Assembly: GCF_000021705.1 (NCBI RefSeq)
Contig: NC_012751.1
Coordinates: 682,001 to 746,000 of the forward strand
Source of the DNA: Candidatus Hamiltonella defensa 5AT (Acyrthosiphon pisum)
Lineage (GTDB): Bacteria; Pseudomonadota; Gammaproteobacteria; Enterobacterales; Enterobacteriaceae
Direction of reading: 5' to 3'
Length of the DNA: 64,000 bases
Shown here: positions 38,918-49,129 of the stretch, in pieces
Position numbering within the stretch: the first letter of the stretch is position 1
How the letters are laid out: each line of letters begins with the position of its first letter
Notes under the pieces: generated by a model
Database searches by the model: none
What the model saw: the letters and a program-made list of their open reading frames with translations, nothing else
What the model was told of the DNA's origin: nothing
Program-made: the position numbers and the translations under genes

Positions 38918-41262
38918 ATTAGGTAAGCAGGCCGCAAGTGCCCACTCCCTCAAGAACCGTACGTGCGAGTTACCCCGCATACGGCTCACGCAACTTACTC
39001 ACTTCAACATTTTTCCTTTTTTGCTATGTAATTGTCTGTGGCAATTAGCATGTAACAATCTTAGATTAGCCAGCTTGTTGTCACCCCCTTCAGCTTTAGG
39101 CTGAATATGATGAACATGCAATTGTTCACCATTGTCCAACTCTTGATCACAGAGAGGACAATAACCTTTCTGTCGCTTATAGAGGTTAACTTTGACACCG
39201 TAAATAAAAGGCTGTTTACGTGCCTGCCTATTACGCCAATAGTCACGCAATTCCGGATTGTCGGGGGAAGCATTTTTTGGAACTAGCCAATGACGCTGTA
39301 TTTTTGTCCATGCATGCTTCCAAAGAAATCCACCGGTTGATTTATCCATAAATACTGAATAGTCTTCTCTACCTGGTATCTTGCCTAAGTAGTGTTTTCT
39401 TCGCCACCACCAGTGTTTATTGGGATGACGTCGATACAAATATCTACGTTGGCGGATCCACATCCATTGGTCTAATGCACTGAATGTTCTTTTTGAAGCA
39501 CCAATACGATAGTAATTACACCATCCTATTATCTTGGCATTCAGTTGTCTTATTCCTTCTTGTGTCGGCATACCGATAATACCTTTCCAGGTCATTCTCA
39601 TTTGCTGTTTGTACCTTTTCATCGACTCCTTTGAGGGCTTCGTTAACAATATATATCCCCGTTTTCTGTGGCGATTGTCATAATGTCGTATATTAAATCC
39701 CAGGAAGTCGAATCCTTCCTTCAAGTGTTTGATACTGGTTTTTTCTTCAGAAAGAGCTAACTCTCTCTGAGCTAACCAAATTTGCAACTTTATTTTGGCA
39801 GTTTCGCACTCTTCACGGGATTTACCGAATACGACAAAATCATCCGCATAACGAACTACTGCATAAGGTTGCCCTTGTTTTGGCGTGCCGTTTTTCCAGT
39901 ATTGAATACCCAGTAAGGTCTCCATTCCGTGGAGTGCAATATTGGCCAGTAGTGGACTGATAATCCCGCCTTGCGGAGTACCTGCAACATTGGGTATATA
40001 GTTGCCATGTTCCAGCACACCGGCTTGTAACCATTGTTTAATCATGTTTCTTTCGGGGAATCCCCCGATTTTTTTTATGAGAAAATTATGGTCAATGTTG
40101 TCAAATGCGCCTTTAATATCTGCATCTAGTACCCAGTGCCGTGTCCCTCGTGCTCTGGCAATACAGAAAATTTTTTGTATTGCGTCATGGGCACTTCGCC
40201 CCGGTCTAAATCCGTAGCTGACTGGTTCAAATTTTGCTTCCCAATAAGGTTCCAGCGCCGATTTAACTATCGCTTGTCTACAGCGGTCGAGAATGGTTGG
40301 GATCCCAAGAGGGCGTTTTTTTCCATTCTTTTTTGCTATGTAAACTCGTTTTACTGGATAAACCTTTTCTGAAGTTGTTTGGCTTAATAACTTATAAAGA
40401 TGTTCTCGTCCTTTATGGTCATTAATTACCTGATTATCTACTCCAGCCGTGTGTTTTCCCCGATTGACCTGAGTGACTTTCCTGATAGCCAGAAGATGGT
40501 TAGCTCTTGATTTCATCATGAGTTTTTGCAGATTTCTGACTTTCTTTAAGTCACCTGTTGCTGAAGCCCTATATATTCTTTGCCTTAGATTATTAATCAT
40601 GGCTGTCACAACACGCCAGTTAATAGCATGCCATTCCAGTTGTTGTTCATAGTTTTGATTTATTACGTTTGCCATAGGCATCTAACTCTTCTAAATCAAT
40701 TCATAACCTTGGTAAAGGATTATATGGGTAAGTCACCCGTTCCACGTCAGCCTCTTTTCAGAGTAAAGTAATTACCTCTATCAATCCTGTTATGATTTCC
40801 AGTTGCCTTTCGGCTGATTGCCTTCGCTTTTTGGAACGTCTTATGCCCACTGTCTCTTAGTATTTACATCAACACTAAAAGATTAATGGGGTTACCGTGT
40901 TTCACACCATGAAGATACATTGAGTGGGCTGCCTCCTCTATGCCGGGGAACGGGATCCGTCGTAAAGAACGAACACTCTTCTTTACCCGTTTCTAACTGT
41001 CGTTAAACTTCCCCATAACACGTCACATCTGATTTCGTGTTTTACTTGCTTACGACATTTTAATAACGGAGATTCACTTTATTCAACCCATTTCAGTTTT
41101 GCCTTGCCCCTATTTCTTATTCAGCTTAATACTTTAGTTAGGCTTTCATTCTCGCTTAGCACAAGAGAATTACTCCTCTTGCACCGAGTAAGTGGCAATA
41201 AGGTTTCGGATCAACCTTACCCTTTTTCAAGGGACTTCTGTGGTGCAACTTTCACGTCGCAC
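38918..41262 (-). mobile_element. Group II intron, copy B (chimeric flanks)
   Basis: 2345 bases, nearly identical to copy A, with the same ends: GTGCG at 41262 and CCTAAT at 38918. Its 3' flank is zapD codon 10 onward; its 5' flank is the middle of a coupling-protein gene on the opposite strand. The flanks do not belong to one gene, unlike copies A and C, so this junction arose by recombination between intron copies rather than by simple insertion. Confidence 0.95.
38999..40681 (-). CDS. ltrA: Group II intron reverse transcriptase/maturase, copy B
   Basis: 560-residue intron protein, full length. It differs from copy A at one visible residue: QRELALSEEK instead of QRGLALSEEK (codon near 39761). 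YADD, the X domain and HNH motifs are all kept, so it is probably functional. It is encoded inside the intron copy that sits between zapD and the TrbC-like gene. Confidence 0.95.
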   Translation of the reverse strand: MPMANVINQNYEQQLEWHAINWRVVTAMINNLRQRIYRASATGDLKKVRNLQKLMMKSRANHLLAIRKVTQVNRGKHTAGVDNQVINDHKGREHLYKLLSQTTSEKVYPVKRVYIAKKNGKKRPLGIPTILDRCRQAIVKSALEPYWEAKFEPVSYGFRPGRSAHDAIQKIFCIARARGTRHWVLDADIKGAFDNIDHNFLIKKIGGFPERNMIKQWLQAGVLEHGNYIPNVAGTPQGGIISPLLANIALHGMETLLGIQYWKNGTPKQGQPYAVVRYADDFVVFGKSREECETAKIKLQIWLAQRELALSEEKTSIKHLKEGFDFLGFNIRHYDNRHRKRGYILLTKPSKESMKRYKQQMRMTWKGIIGMPTQEGIRQLNAKIIGWCNYYRIGASKRTFSALDQWMWIRQRRYLYRRHPNKHWWWRRKHYLGKIPGREDYSVFMDKSTGGFLWKHAWTKIQRHWLVPKNASPDNPELRDYWRNRQARKQPFIYGVKVNLYKRQKGYCPLCDQELDNGEQLHVHHIQPKAEGGDNKLANLRLLHANCHRQLHSKKGKMLK

Positions 41263-42171
41263 ACGCTCAGTCAAGATTTAGGCGGACAGTTAGAAGGAAA
41301 AAGAGAGGACGTGCTACTCAGCCAAAAATTTGCTCAAAAATTTCCTTACCCGATTATTTTTGACGAATTGGGCGCTTATTTTGCCTCAGGTCTTGACAAA
41401 ACAGCCGCTCAAATGCGCTCTTTGCAATACATGCTCATGATAGCCGCACAGGATGTGCAATCCATGATGGACAAATCGATGCGCGAATTTTTGACGGTGA
41501 GCGCCAATCAGCGGACCAAATGGTTTATGGCCTTAGAGGATGCCCAGGACACCTTTAATCTGATTCGTTCTGCCGCAGGAAAAGGGTATTACAGCGAGCT
41601 GTCTTCCGTTAAGCGTAAAGGCAGTCTCAGTGGCAGTCGGTATGAAGACGCCGATACCCATCACATTCGTGAACGCGATAACATTGAACTCACGGAACTC
41701 AAAGCCCTCAACAAGGGGGAGGGCGTCATCGTATTTCAGGATGCCGTGGTACGAAGTGCCGCGATTTTTATTCCAGATGAGGAAAAATTGTCCTCAAAGC
41801 TTCCTATGCGGATTAACCGGTTTATAGAGCTCAAACGCCCTGATTTCGACGCATTATGTGAGGTTGTTCCAGAGCTCAGGCACAAAGGAGCCGCTTTTAA
41901 ACAAGAGGTACAGGGAATTTTACAACGCTTAAAAACAGCTGACACTCAAGAGAATAAAGGCACTTTGAACGTCAAGCTGTTCGATAAAACACTCCATCAT
42001 CTCTGTGAAATAACACAGAATTTGGACCACCGTAACGACCTGTCTTACACCCACGAGGAGCGAGGAATAATCCTGTTCGAAGCGGCGCGTCATTCCTTAA
42101 AAATAACCGAAGGGCAATACAGAGCAGACAAAGAGCCTAAAGAGATTACACTCGAACACTCAACACCCTGA
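41263..42171 (+). pseudogene. trbC: TrbC/IcmO-type type IV coupling protein, 3' fragment
   Basis: Last 302 codons of a VirD4/DotL-class ATPase that links the relaxosome to a type IV secretion system. It begins abruptly at the intron boundary (TLSQDLGGQLEGKREDVL). The segment FPYPIIFDELGAYFASGLDKTAAQMRSLQYMLMIAAQDV carries Walker B (IIFDELG) and the sensor-like AAQD, typical of IncI plasmid TrbC and Legionella IcmO/DotL. Walker A and the membrane spans are missing, so it cannot work alone. nikB and nikA, the usual IncI partners, lie downstream on the opposite strand. Confidence 0.75.
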
Positions 42172-42177
42172 CGAATC

Positions 42178-42729
42178 TCACGGGTCAGGCCCCCTCAAAT
42201 CTTCAGAAAAACAGCTTTTCTTGAGGCATTTTTGGGCAAACTGAGATTGCTCCTCGGTCACCTGCCCACAGGGCTGACCGTGCTTATCATACCGTTGAGC
42301 CCCCAGAACCCCTTGTTCAAGATAATCACGAGAGCGCGCTATCGCTCTAATGCAGCGGCGGAGCCCTTTTTTTGAAAGCGGTAACTCCTGTGTGTTGATG
42401 TCCTCATACAAATCCTCAAGGAGGTCTATTTTCATTAATTTGAGCCCATGACCAAACAAGGCGGGCCAATAAGCAGAAAGGGTCTCTACTGCATGCTCAA
42501 AAGAGACATTAGGCTGCTTGTGCGGTTTTTTTTTGACTTTAGGGGAAACTAACGGAAGACGTTTGGTCTCAGCCACTTTCTCTGGCTCTTTTTGCTTCGG
42601 TTTCTTTTTTAAGGCAATAAGGGGTGCACAGGGAGAAGCGCCCCTACGTGGATTCATCAAACAGGGGGTTTTGCTTTCTGACCTTCTGGGGCCTAAGGTC
42701 AGCGTTTTTTCAAAGGGGATGGAGTTCAT
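42178..42729 (-). CDS. ProQ/FinO-family RNA-binding protein
   Basis: 183 residues. The N-terminal third is basic, disordered and proline-rich (KKKPKQKEPEK, KVKKKPHKQP). From about residue 75 comes a FinO/ProQ domain: LSAYWPALFG, LMKIDLLEDLYEDI, LPLSKKGLRRCIRAIARSRDYLEQGVLGAQRYDKHGQPCGQVTEEQ. That matches the ProQ pattern W-x-YL...GA-R-D-G-PCG. Such proteins bind sRNA-mRNA pairs; on plasmids FinO relatives control transfer or copy number. It is the third gene of an HU-Rpn-ProQ group on - and ends six bases from the end of the coupling-protein gene. The RNA target is unknown. Confidence 0.85.
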   Translation of the reverse strand: MNSIPFEKTLTLGPRRSESKTPCLMNPRRGASPCAPLIALKKKPKQKEPEKVAETKRLPLVSPKVKKKPHKQPNVSFEHAVETLSAYWPALFGHGLKLMKIDLLEDLYEDINTQELPLSKKGLRRCIRAIARSRDYLEQGVLGAQRYDKHGQPCGQVTEEQSQFAQKCLKKSCFSEDLRGPDP

Positions 42730-43430
42730 GCGCTTTTTTATGAAGCCTCATCAATGAAATAACCGAGCGATGTCTTCCACAGGTAGCCCCGTATATTTTT
42801 GGATTTTTTCTGGACTTTCTCCATCGGCCATCAGCTTTTTGGCGATGGTCAGGGTAGCCTGTTTCAGGCCCTCTTCTTTACCCTGCTGTATCCCCTGTTT
42901 TAAACCTTCTTCTAAGCCTTCCTTTCTCAGCTCTTCTGCTATCGTCATCACATTCTCCCGTTGAGTGGTCGAAGAAAGGGCCTCAAAAAATAACGGGCGA
43001 GAGGCCGTTTCTCCCTCTTGAAAGAGATAATACAACAAACTTTTAAACAGGTCATCGTTTAACGGGAAACGCTTATCCAGACGAATAAGATAAGGCGCGA
43101 TGTCCATCATGTCACGAACTCGGACCAGTTTCTGGACCAGTTCAAGCCAGGCAATCATCCCATGCTTCAGAATGTCTTCTTCGGGAATAACCGTCACATC
43201 TACCAAAGTAAAAGGCTCAGAATCTAATCTCCGCGCGGCTTCTTTGTCATCAAAATAATCGAACCAATCCAGACTGTACGGGTAAGGACTCGTTTCTCCA
43301 TGGTAGAATAACTGGCACGACCACCGGCAAGGTGTCGTTGCCCTGCTCCAGGTGCCGTTGCATGGCTGCCACCGCATACCTCAAAAGCCTAAACGCCATC
43401 AGTTTTTCAGGTTTGCTCTGATTAGGTAAG

Positions 43431-45762
43431 CAGGCCGAAAGTGCCCACTCCCTCAAGAACCGTACGTGCGAGTTACCCCGCATACGGCTCACGCAACTTA
43501 CTGACTTCAACATTTTTCCTTTTTTGCTATGTAATTGTCTGTGGCAATTAGCATGTAACAATCTTAAATTAGCTAGCTTGTTATCACCCCCTTCAGCTTT
43601 GGGCTGAATATTATGAACATGTAATTGTTCACCATTGTCCAGCTCTTGATCACAGAGAGGACAATAACCTTTCTGTCGCTTATAGAGGTTAACTTTGACA
43701 CCGTAAATAAAAGGCTGCTTACGTGCCTGCCTATGACGCCAATAATCACGCAATTCAGGATTATCGGGGGAAGCATTCTTGGTAACTAGCCAATGACGCT
43801 GTATTTTTGTCCATGCATGCTTCCAGAGAAATCCACCGTTTGATTTATCCATAAATACTGAATAGTCTTCTCTACCTGGTATCTTGCCTAAATAGTGTTT
43901 TCTTCGCCACCACCAATGTTTATTGGGATGACGTCGATACAGATATCTACATTGGCGAATCCACATCCATTGGTCTATTGCACTGAATGTCTGTTTTGAC
44001 GCACCAATACGATAGTAATTACACCATCCTATTATTTTTTCATTCAGCTGCATTATGCCTTCTTTTGTCGGCATGCCAATGATCCTTTTCCAGGTCATTC
44101 TCATTTGCTGTCTGTACCTTTTAATCGACTCCTTTGACGGTTTCATTAACAACACATATCCCCGCTTTCTGTGGCGATTTTCATAATGTCGTATATTAAA
44201 TCCCAAGAAGTCGAATCCTTCCTTCAGGTGTTTGATACTGGTTTTTTCTTCCGAAAGGGCTAACCCTCTCTGTGCTAACCAACTTCGCAACTTTATTTTA
44301 GCTGTTTCGCATTCTTCACGGGATTTACCTAATACAACAAAATCATCCGCATAGCGCACTACTGCATAAGGTTGGCCTTGTTTTGGCTTGCCATTTTTCC
44401 AGTATTGAATACCCAGCAAGGTTTCCATTCCGTGGAGTGCAATATTGGCCAGTAGTGGACTGATAATCCCTCCTTATGGAGTACCTGCAACACTGGGTAT
44501 ATAGTTGCCATGTTCCAGCACACCGGCTTGTAGCCATTTTTTAATCATGTTTCTTTCGGGAAATCCCCCGATTGTTTTTATGAGAAAATTATGGTCAATG
44601 TTGTCAAATGCGCTTTTAATATCTGCATCCAGTACCCAATGCCTTGTCCCCCGTGCCCTGGCAATACAGAAAATTTTTTGTATTGCGTCATGAGCACTTC
44701 GTCCTGGTCTAAATCCGTAACTGACTGGTTCAAATTTTGCTTCCCAATAAGGTTCCAGCGCTGATTTAACTATCGCTTGTTTACATCGTTCGAGAATAGT
44801 TGGGATCCCAAGAGGGCGCTTTTTCCTATTCTTTTTGCTATGTAGACCCGTTTTACTGGATAAATCTTTTCTGAAGTTGTTTGGCTTAATAACTTATAAA
44901 GGTGTTCTCGTCCTTTATGGTCATCAATGACCTGATTATCTACTCCAGCTGTGTGTTTTCCCCGATTGATCTGTGTGACTTTCCTGATAGCCAGAAGATG
45001 ATTAGCTCTTGATTTCATCATGAGTTTTTGCAAATTTCTGACTTTCTTTAAGTCACCTGTTGCTGAAGCCCTATATATCCTTTGTCTTAGATTATTAATC
45101 ATGGTTGTCACAACACGCCAGTTGATGGCGTGCCATTCCAGTTGTTCATGGTTTTGATTTATTACGTTTGTCATTGACATCTAACTCTTCTAAATCAATT
45201 CATAATCTTAATAAAGGATCCTATGGGTAAGTCACCCGTTCCACGTCAGCCTCTTTTCAGAGTGAGGTAGTTACCTCTATCAATCCTGTTATGATTTCCC
45301 GTTCCCTTTCGGATGATAGCCTTCGCTTCTTGGAACGTCTTATGCCCACTGTCTCTTTCATATTTACATGAACATGAAGAGATTAATGGGGTTACCGTGT
45401 TTCACACCATGAAGATACATTGAATGGGTTGCCTCCTCTATGCCGGGGAACGGGATCCGTTGTAAAGAACGAACACTCTTCTTTACCCGTTTCTAACTGT
45501 CGTTAAATTTCCCCTTAACACGTCACATCTGATTTCGTGTTTTCGTTGCTGACGACATTTTAATCACGGAGATTCACTTTATTCAGCCCATTTCAATTTT
45601 GCCTAGCCCCTATTTCTTATTCAGCTTAATACTTTAGTTAGGCTTTCATTCTCGCTTAGAACAAGAGAATTACTCCTCTTGCACCGAGAAAGTGACAATA
45701 AGGTTTCGGATCAACCTTACCCTGATTCAAGGGACTTCTGTGGTGCAACTTTCACGTCGCAC
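43431..45762 (-). mobile_element. Group II intron, copy C (older, in rpn-like gene)
   Basis: 2332 bases, 13 shorter than the other copies and visibly diverged along its whole length (many single-base differences). Ends are conserved: GTGCG at 45762 and CCTAAT at 43431, with domain V still readable. It lies in the same direction as the interrupted gene, at phase 0. Its maturase is broken, so splicing would need protein from another copy. Confidence 0.95.
43502..45180 (-). pseudogene. ltrA: Group II intron maturase, copy C, decayed
   Basis: Three lesions relative to copies A and B. A one-base loss in a T-run near 44831-44840 shifts frame after KRVYIAKR. A TAA at 44474-44476 replaces Gln237 (GTPQGG). 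The natural stop is TCA at 43502-43504, so the frame runs on through domains V and VI into the downstream rpn exon. The HNH segment also reads HVHNIQP instead of HVHHIQP, losing a metal or catalytic His. The YADD motif remains. Confidence 0.93.
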
Positions 45763-46010
45763 GTGCTCCAGCAAACAATATAAATACCCGTCCTTTCCCG
45801 TCGGGGTTTCAAACGAATACACCATATCGGAATGAGATTGCTTCAAAGTCGGCTCAACAAAAGAACCCGACACCCTTTTCAACGAAGACAGGCAGACTTG
45901 ACTCAAAACATCCGCCGGAAGATGCACTTCAAAAAAATTGCGGGCGAGGGCAATATCTCCCAAAAACTGCTTAAACAAAGCGTCGTGCGGCAGAAACATT
46001 TTCATGGAAG

Positions 46011-46370
46011 TCACTTTTTCCTAGATGACAAGGACGATGACTTTTTCTTCGCTCCGCTTTTTGATTTTTTAGCCACTTTAGTTTGTTTGGGCGCTTGTAA
46101 ATGAACGGAGTCTTTCAGACTTTTCCCCGCAGAAAACACAGCGACTTCACGAGCAGGGGTTTTGATTTTTTCACCCGTTTTGGGATTACGAGATATCCGC
46201 TCTTTGCGATGGCGGACTTTAAAAGTCCCAAATCTGATGATTTGCACCGGCTCTTTTTTCCCCAATGCTTCGATAATACTCGAAAAAACAGCGGTGACCG
46301 CCTCGGTTGATTGCGCCTTCGTCAGGCCAGACTTGTCTCGGACTTGCTCAATTAACTCAGTTTTATTCAT
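46011..46370 (-). CDS. HU-family DNA-binding protein with Lys/Ser-rich tail
   Basis: 119 residues. The first ~90 form an HU/IHF fold: MNKTELIEQVRDKSGLTKAQSTEAVTAVFSSI, RFGTFKVRHRKERISRNPKTGEKI with the RNPKTG arm tip, and PAREVAVFSAGKSLKDSV. The last ~25 are an extra basic tail (KQTKVAKKSKSGAKKKSSS), unlike chromosomal HU. Plasmid-borne HU-like proteins can act in nucleoid packing or stealth of the plasmid; here the role is inferred only. It heads the group HU-Rpn-ProQ on -. Confidence 0.9.
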   Translation of the reverse strand: MNKTELIEQVRDKSGLTKAQSTEAVTAVFSSIIEALGKKEPVQIIRFGTFKVRHRKERISRNPKTGEKIKTPAREVAVFSAGKSLKDSVHLQAPKQTKVAKKSKSGAKKKSSSLSSRKK

Positions 46371-46500
46371 CCTTTATCCTTTCAAATTGTTATCAAATAT
46401 ACCGCCCGATAAATACGCTATCTCTGCCCATTTTTAACGAAATATCAACAAACAACAACCCATTTCCAACAAATGATAAAAATAAAAAGGGGCGATGCGC

Positions 46501-48393
46501 TCAGGGAGTCAAATTCGGAGAATCAAATACAATGGGAGCGGGTTTATCTTGAGACCGCATTTCACAGACCCGTTTCTGCTGAATAGGGTCTGTTAACCTC
46601 AAGGCAGTCTGACCCATTTCATTGAAATCTCGAACCAACGAACACGCTTTCTCAACGTACTCCCGCGGACCCGAGAAAACCCGTTTCTCTCCACTTTTTT
46701 GCTCTGCCAAATGTAACCCCGCCACCATATTGTCCCCCTCGTTTTCAAACGGTCTGGCCATCTCAATGGTTTCCCCTCGGTCAATCATTTGGGTGATTCC
46801 TTCCTTTTTGTATACAATCGCCCCGTCACGGTGGATATGATGGGTATAGCCTTTGAGCTCAACCGGCGCAATATCATCTGAAACGGCACATTCAATGACC
46901 GTATCACTGAGGTAAGCCGTGCGCTCATCCCGCTTCGCTTGGTAAGCCCACCCTCTTAACTGGCTAATGGCCGCTTTATCCCCTTTTAACGCCTGCTGTT
47001 CCACCCAAACACGATAAGACAGTCGCCTATTTTCTGGAGAACGATACCAGTTCTCCCGCTCTTCCTTTAATTTTAAACGCAACTCGGCCATCGCTTTTTC
47101 TCGCTCAAAAGCCAACACATGATAGGCCAGTTTTCTCATTAAAGGATCGCGCACCGCAACACACACATGGGCTCTTCGGAAACGAAAGGTCATGGAAAGA
47201 GTTCTGAAACGATTTTTTGCGTCAAAAGAAGGGCATTTCGCTTCTTTTTTGTCATGTTGATAACGCAATTTTAACTCTTCTCGGGCCTCAGCACGTTCTA
47301 ATCGGCGAGTCATTCGAGCTTGATGATCACGCAAATGAAGTCGATCATCATAATGTGAACTCACCATATAGTTTGTTAAGGTCACCTCCCCTTGTTCATT
47401 TTTAAATTCCATCACTCGGGGCGCACTTTCAAATTCGCCAAGGCGAGGCACTAATTTCGAAAGAGTGAGTTGAGGATGTAAACTGCTGGCCTTCAAAGGA
47501 GTCTGTTCAGGATGTACGCGATCATAAATAGCCAAACCTCGGTCCTTCTTTTTCAGTTCCAGTCCCGCCCTAATCAAAACAGCATGGAATCGCTCCCAAT
47601 AGAGGTTTTTTTCTCCCAGAATCTTTGAAATCTCTTCACGACATTCACGCACCGCATAACCATAAAAGCTTTCCTTATCTGAATAATATTCCAGTTTCTT
47701 AGCCTCAATAGGCATGGGTTTTTGATGAGAGTACGAACGAACAACCTGATGATGGTCGTTAATCACATAGCACCCATGAGTTCTCGTCCAGCCATACTTT
47801 AATTCCATTTCTCTACTGGCTTTATGTAATTTAGAAATATCATAGGCATCATCGGCAACTTTATAAGTCACAGGATGGATCCGATTCACGGCAACATGAC
47901 AATGAAGGTGATCTGTGTCTCTATGAATGGCCGTGACATACTGATGTTCAGACATCCCTAATGCATCAAGACTATGACGCGCACTTTCAAAAATTTGCTC
48001 TACCGTCGGAGAGTCCGTCTCCGGCCAGGATAAAAAAAAGTGATAAACGGGATCTTTACAACGCGTATTTTTTAAAGCCACCGCTTACATTTCTACCGCC
48101 GCTGTGGCCACGCTCAGTGTATTCGTTTCGCATAAAACCTGATCAAAAAGAACCTGATGCCGACCATCAGGAAATCTCTCAGTGATAAGGCTTTTATCCG
48201 CATCTCCGTTGCGATGAATGTAACCCATTAAGCGTTCAAAAATGGCTTCTTTTGATTGAGATAAACGGGCTTTTTGGCTCTCTGGATCAATCACGTCATC
48301 ATGATGATGGTCATCACGAGTCGTCGTATAGGCCAATAAAGTGAGAAAACTTGATTTTCCATCCCTCCGTTTTTTTGCCTTACCCACAATCAT
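46501..48393 (-). pseudogene. nikB: NikB-like conjugative relaxase with one in-frame stop
   Basis: MOBP-class relaxase that nicks oriT and leads the strand into the recipient. The N-terminus (MIVGKAKKRRDGKSSFLTLLAYTTTRDD) runs to codon 102, then TAA (48085-48087), and the same frame continues as AVALKNTRCKDPVYHFFLSWP, with the three-His motif HRDTDHLHCHVAVNRIHP. Later blocks ESFYGYAVRECREEI and LSYRVWVEQQALKGDKAAISQLRGW match IncI NikB. Total 630 codons against about 899 in R64, implying an internal deletion between the relaxase and C-terminal parts. A GTG at 48081 could restart, but without the N-terminal Tyr region the nicking domain would be incomplete. Confidence 0.88.
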
Positions 48394-48702
48394 TTATTCT
48401 GCCCGCCCTAAGGTTAAAATAGCTTCCTGGATAGCCACGAAAACTTGTGCATATTCTTCGCTTATAACCCCTTTCCCTTCATCAAAAAGACGTTGCTGTA
48501 GAGACCCTAATCGACTCAATTCCATCACTAATTCCGGATCAAAGTGAGTTTTTATTCTGCGATTTAACCCACAGCGAATGAGGTAAGTACTTAAATTCAA
48601 ACCTGCCGATTGGGCTTTCTCTTTGAGATGCTCTTTTTCTTCTGGAAAGCAACGAATACTGGGAATAAGGGCCGTTCTTTTTCGTTTTTCACTTTGGCTC
48701 AT
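48394..48702 (-). CDS. nikA: NikA-like oriT-binding relaxosome protein
   Basis: 102 residues with a ribbon-helix-helix fold: RTALIPSIRCFPEEKEHLKEKAQSAGLNLSTYLIRCGLNRRI, then LVMELSRLGSLQQRLFDEGKGVISEEYAQVFVAIQEAI. It matches IncI NikA in order and in its link to nikB: the nikA stop and the nikB ATG are adjacent. Known NikA binds repeats beside the nick site and recruits NikB. The probable oriT lies just upstream. Confidence 0.88.
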   Translation of the reverse strand: MSQSEKRKRTALIPSIRCFPEEKEHLKEKAQSAGLNLSTYLIRCGLNRRIKTHFDPELVMELSRLGSLQQRLFDEGKGVISEEYAQVFVAIQEAILTLGRAE

Positions 48703-48739
48703 GGCGTTATTTTCTATGGAGTAAATAAGAATTCTTTCT

Positions 48740-48815
48740 TAATTGGGGTGTCGGGGTGAAGCCCTGACCAAGAGTTTTGAAGGGCCGGTTGCTTGCAAGC
48801 GGTGCTTCAAAACAT
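48740..48815 (-). other. Candidate oriT upstream of nikA
   Basis: Between nikA and the next gene (48703-49129). At 48747-48769 lies a block starting GGTGTCGGGGTGAAGCC that resembles a block beside the nic site of ColE1-type plasmids. Next to it TTTTGAAG (48775-48782) and CTTCAAAA (48805-48812) form perfect eight-base arms around GCTTGCAAGC. Inverted repeats next to nikA are expected for an oriT; the exact nick site cannot be fixed by eye. The rest, to 49129, is A/T-rich without a gene. Confidence 0.55.
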
Positions 48816-49129
48816 ATCTTATCCTTTTGTTAAATAGCAATTTTGATATTATGGCTTAATTTTTTTATAATGTCATGAAGGTAAAATACATCTTCTGTAC
48901 AGGTGAAATTTTTGTCGTTATGATTGAGTTTAAATCAGTTTTATGTAAACATTTTAAATGTTAAATATTTATTTAATAGATAAAAATTTATTAAAAATAA
49001 AAAGATTTATAGCGAAGAAATTGAAATAATCAGGCGGGAAGTGAGTATGATTTGAGTGGTAAAAAATAAGCAATGAGTATGAAATAAAAAACCAGGTAAA
49101 ATGTGTTTCTTTTTAACGGAAAAAACGAA

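Larger units (their letters stand above)
42751..46014 (-). pseudogene. Rpn/YhgA-like PD-(D/E)XK nuclease, intron-split and frameshifted
   Basis: Recombination-promoting nuclease family (transposase_31, RpnA-like). Exon 1 (45763-46014, GTG start or ATG 46005) encodes 84 codons, HDALFKQFLGDIALARNFFEVHLP...YCLLEH; exon 2 (42751-43430) resumes QSKPEKLMAFRLLRYAVAAMQRHLEQG. The join LLEH-QSKP reproduces the family sequence. Intron copy C is in the same direction and at phase 0, so splicing could restore the message. However, near 43302 the frame breaks inside PVV(V)PV-LFYHGETSPYPYSL, so the gene is dead even if spliced. C-terminal helix EELRKEGLEEGLKQGIQQGKEEGLK is typical. It overlaps the HU-like gene by four bases. 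Confidence 0.88.

Noticed and set aside
41104..41262. A complete N-terminus for the coupling-protein gene
   Set aside because: These 53 codons are intron copy B sequence, present identically at the other copies; the real gene part begins at 41263.
48747..48812. A CRISPR-like or terminator reading of the dyad near nikA
   Set aside because: There is only one dyad with no repeated units or spacers and no T-run; position beside nikA favours an oriT element.
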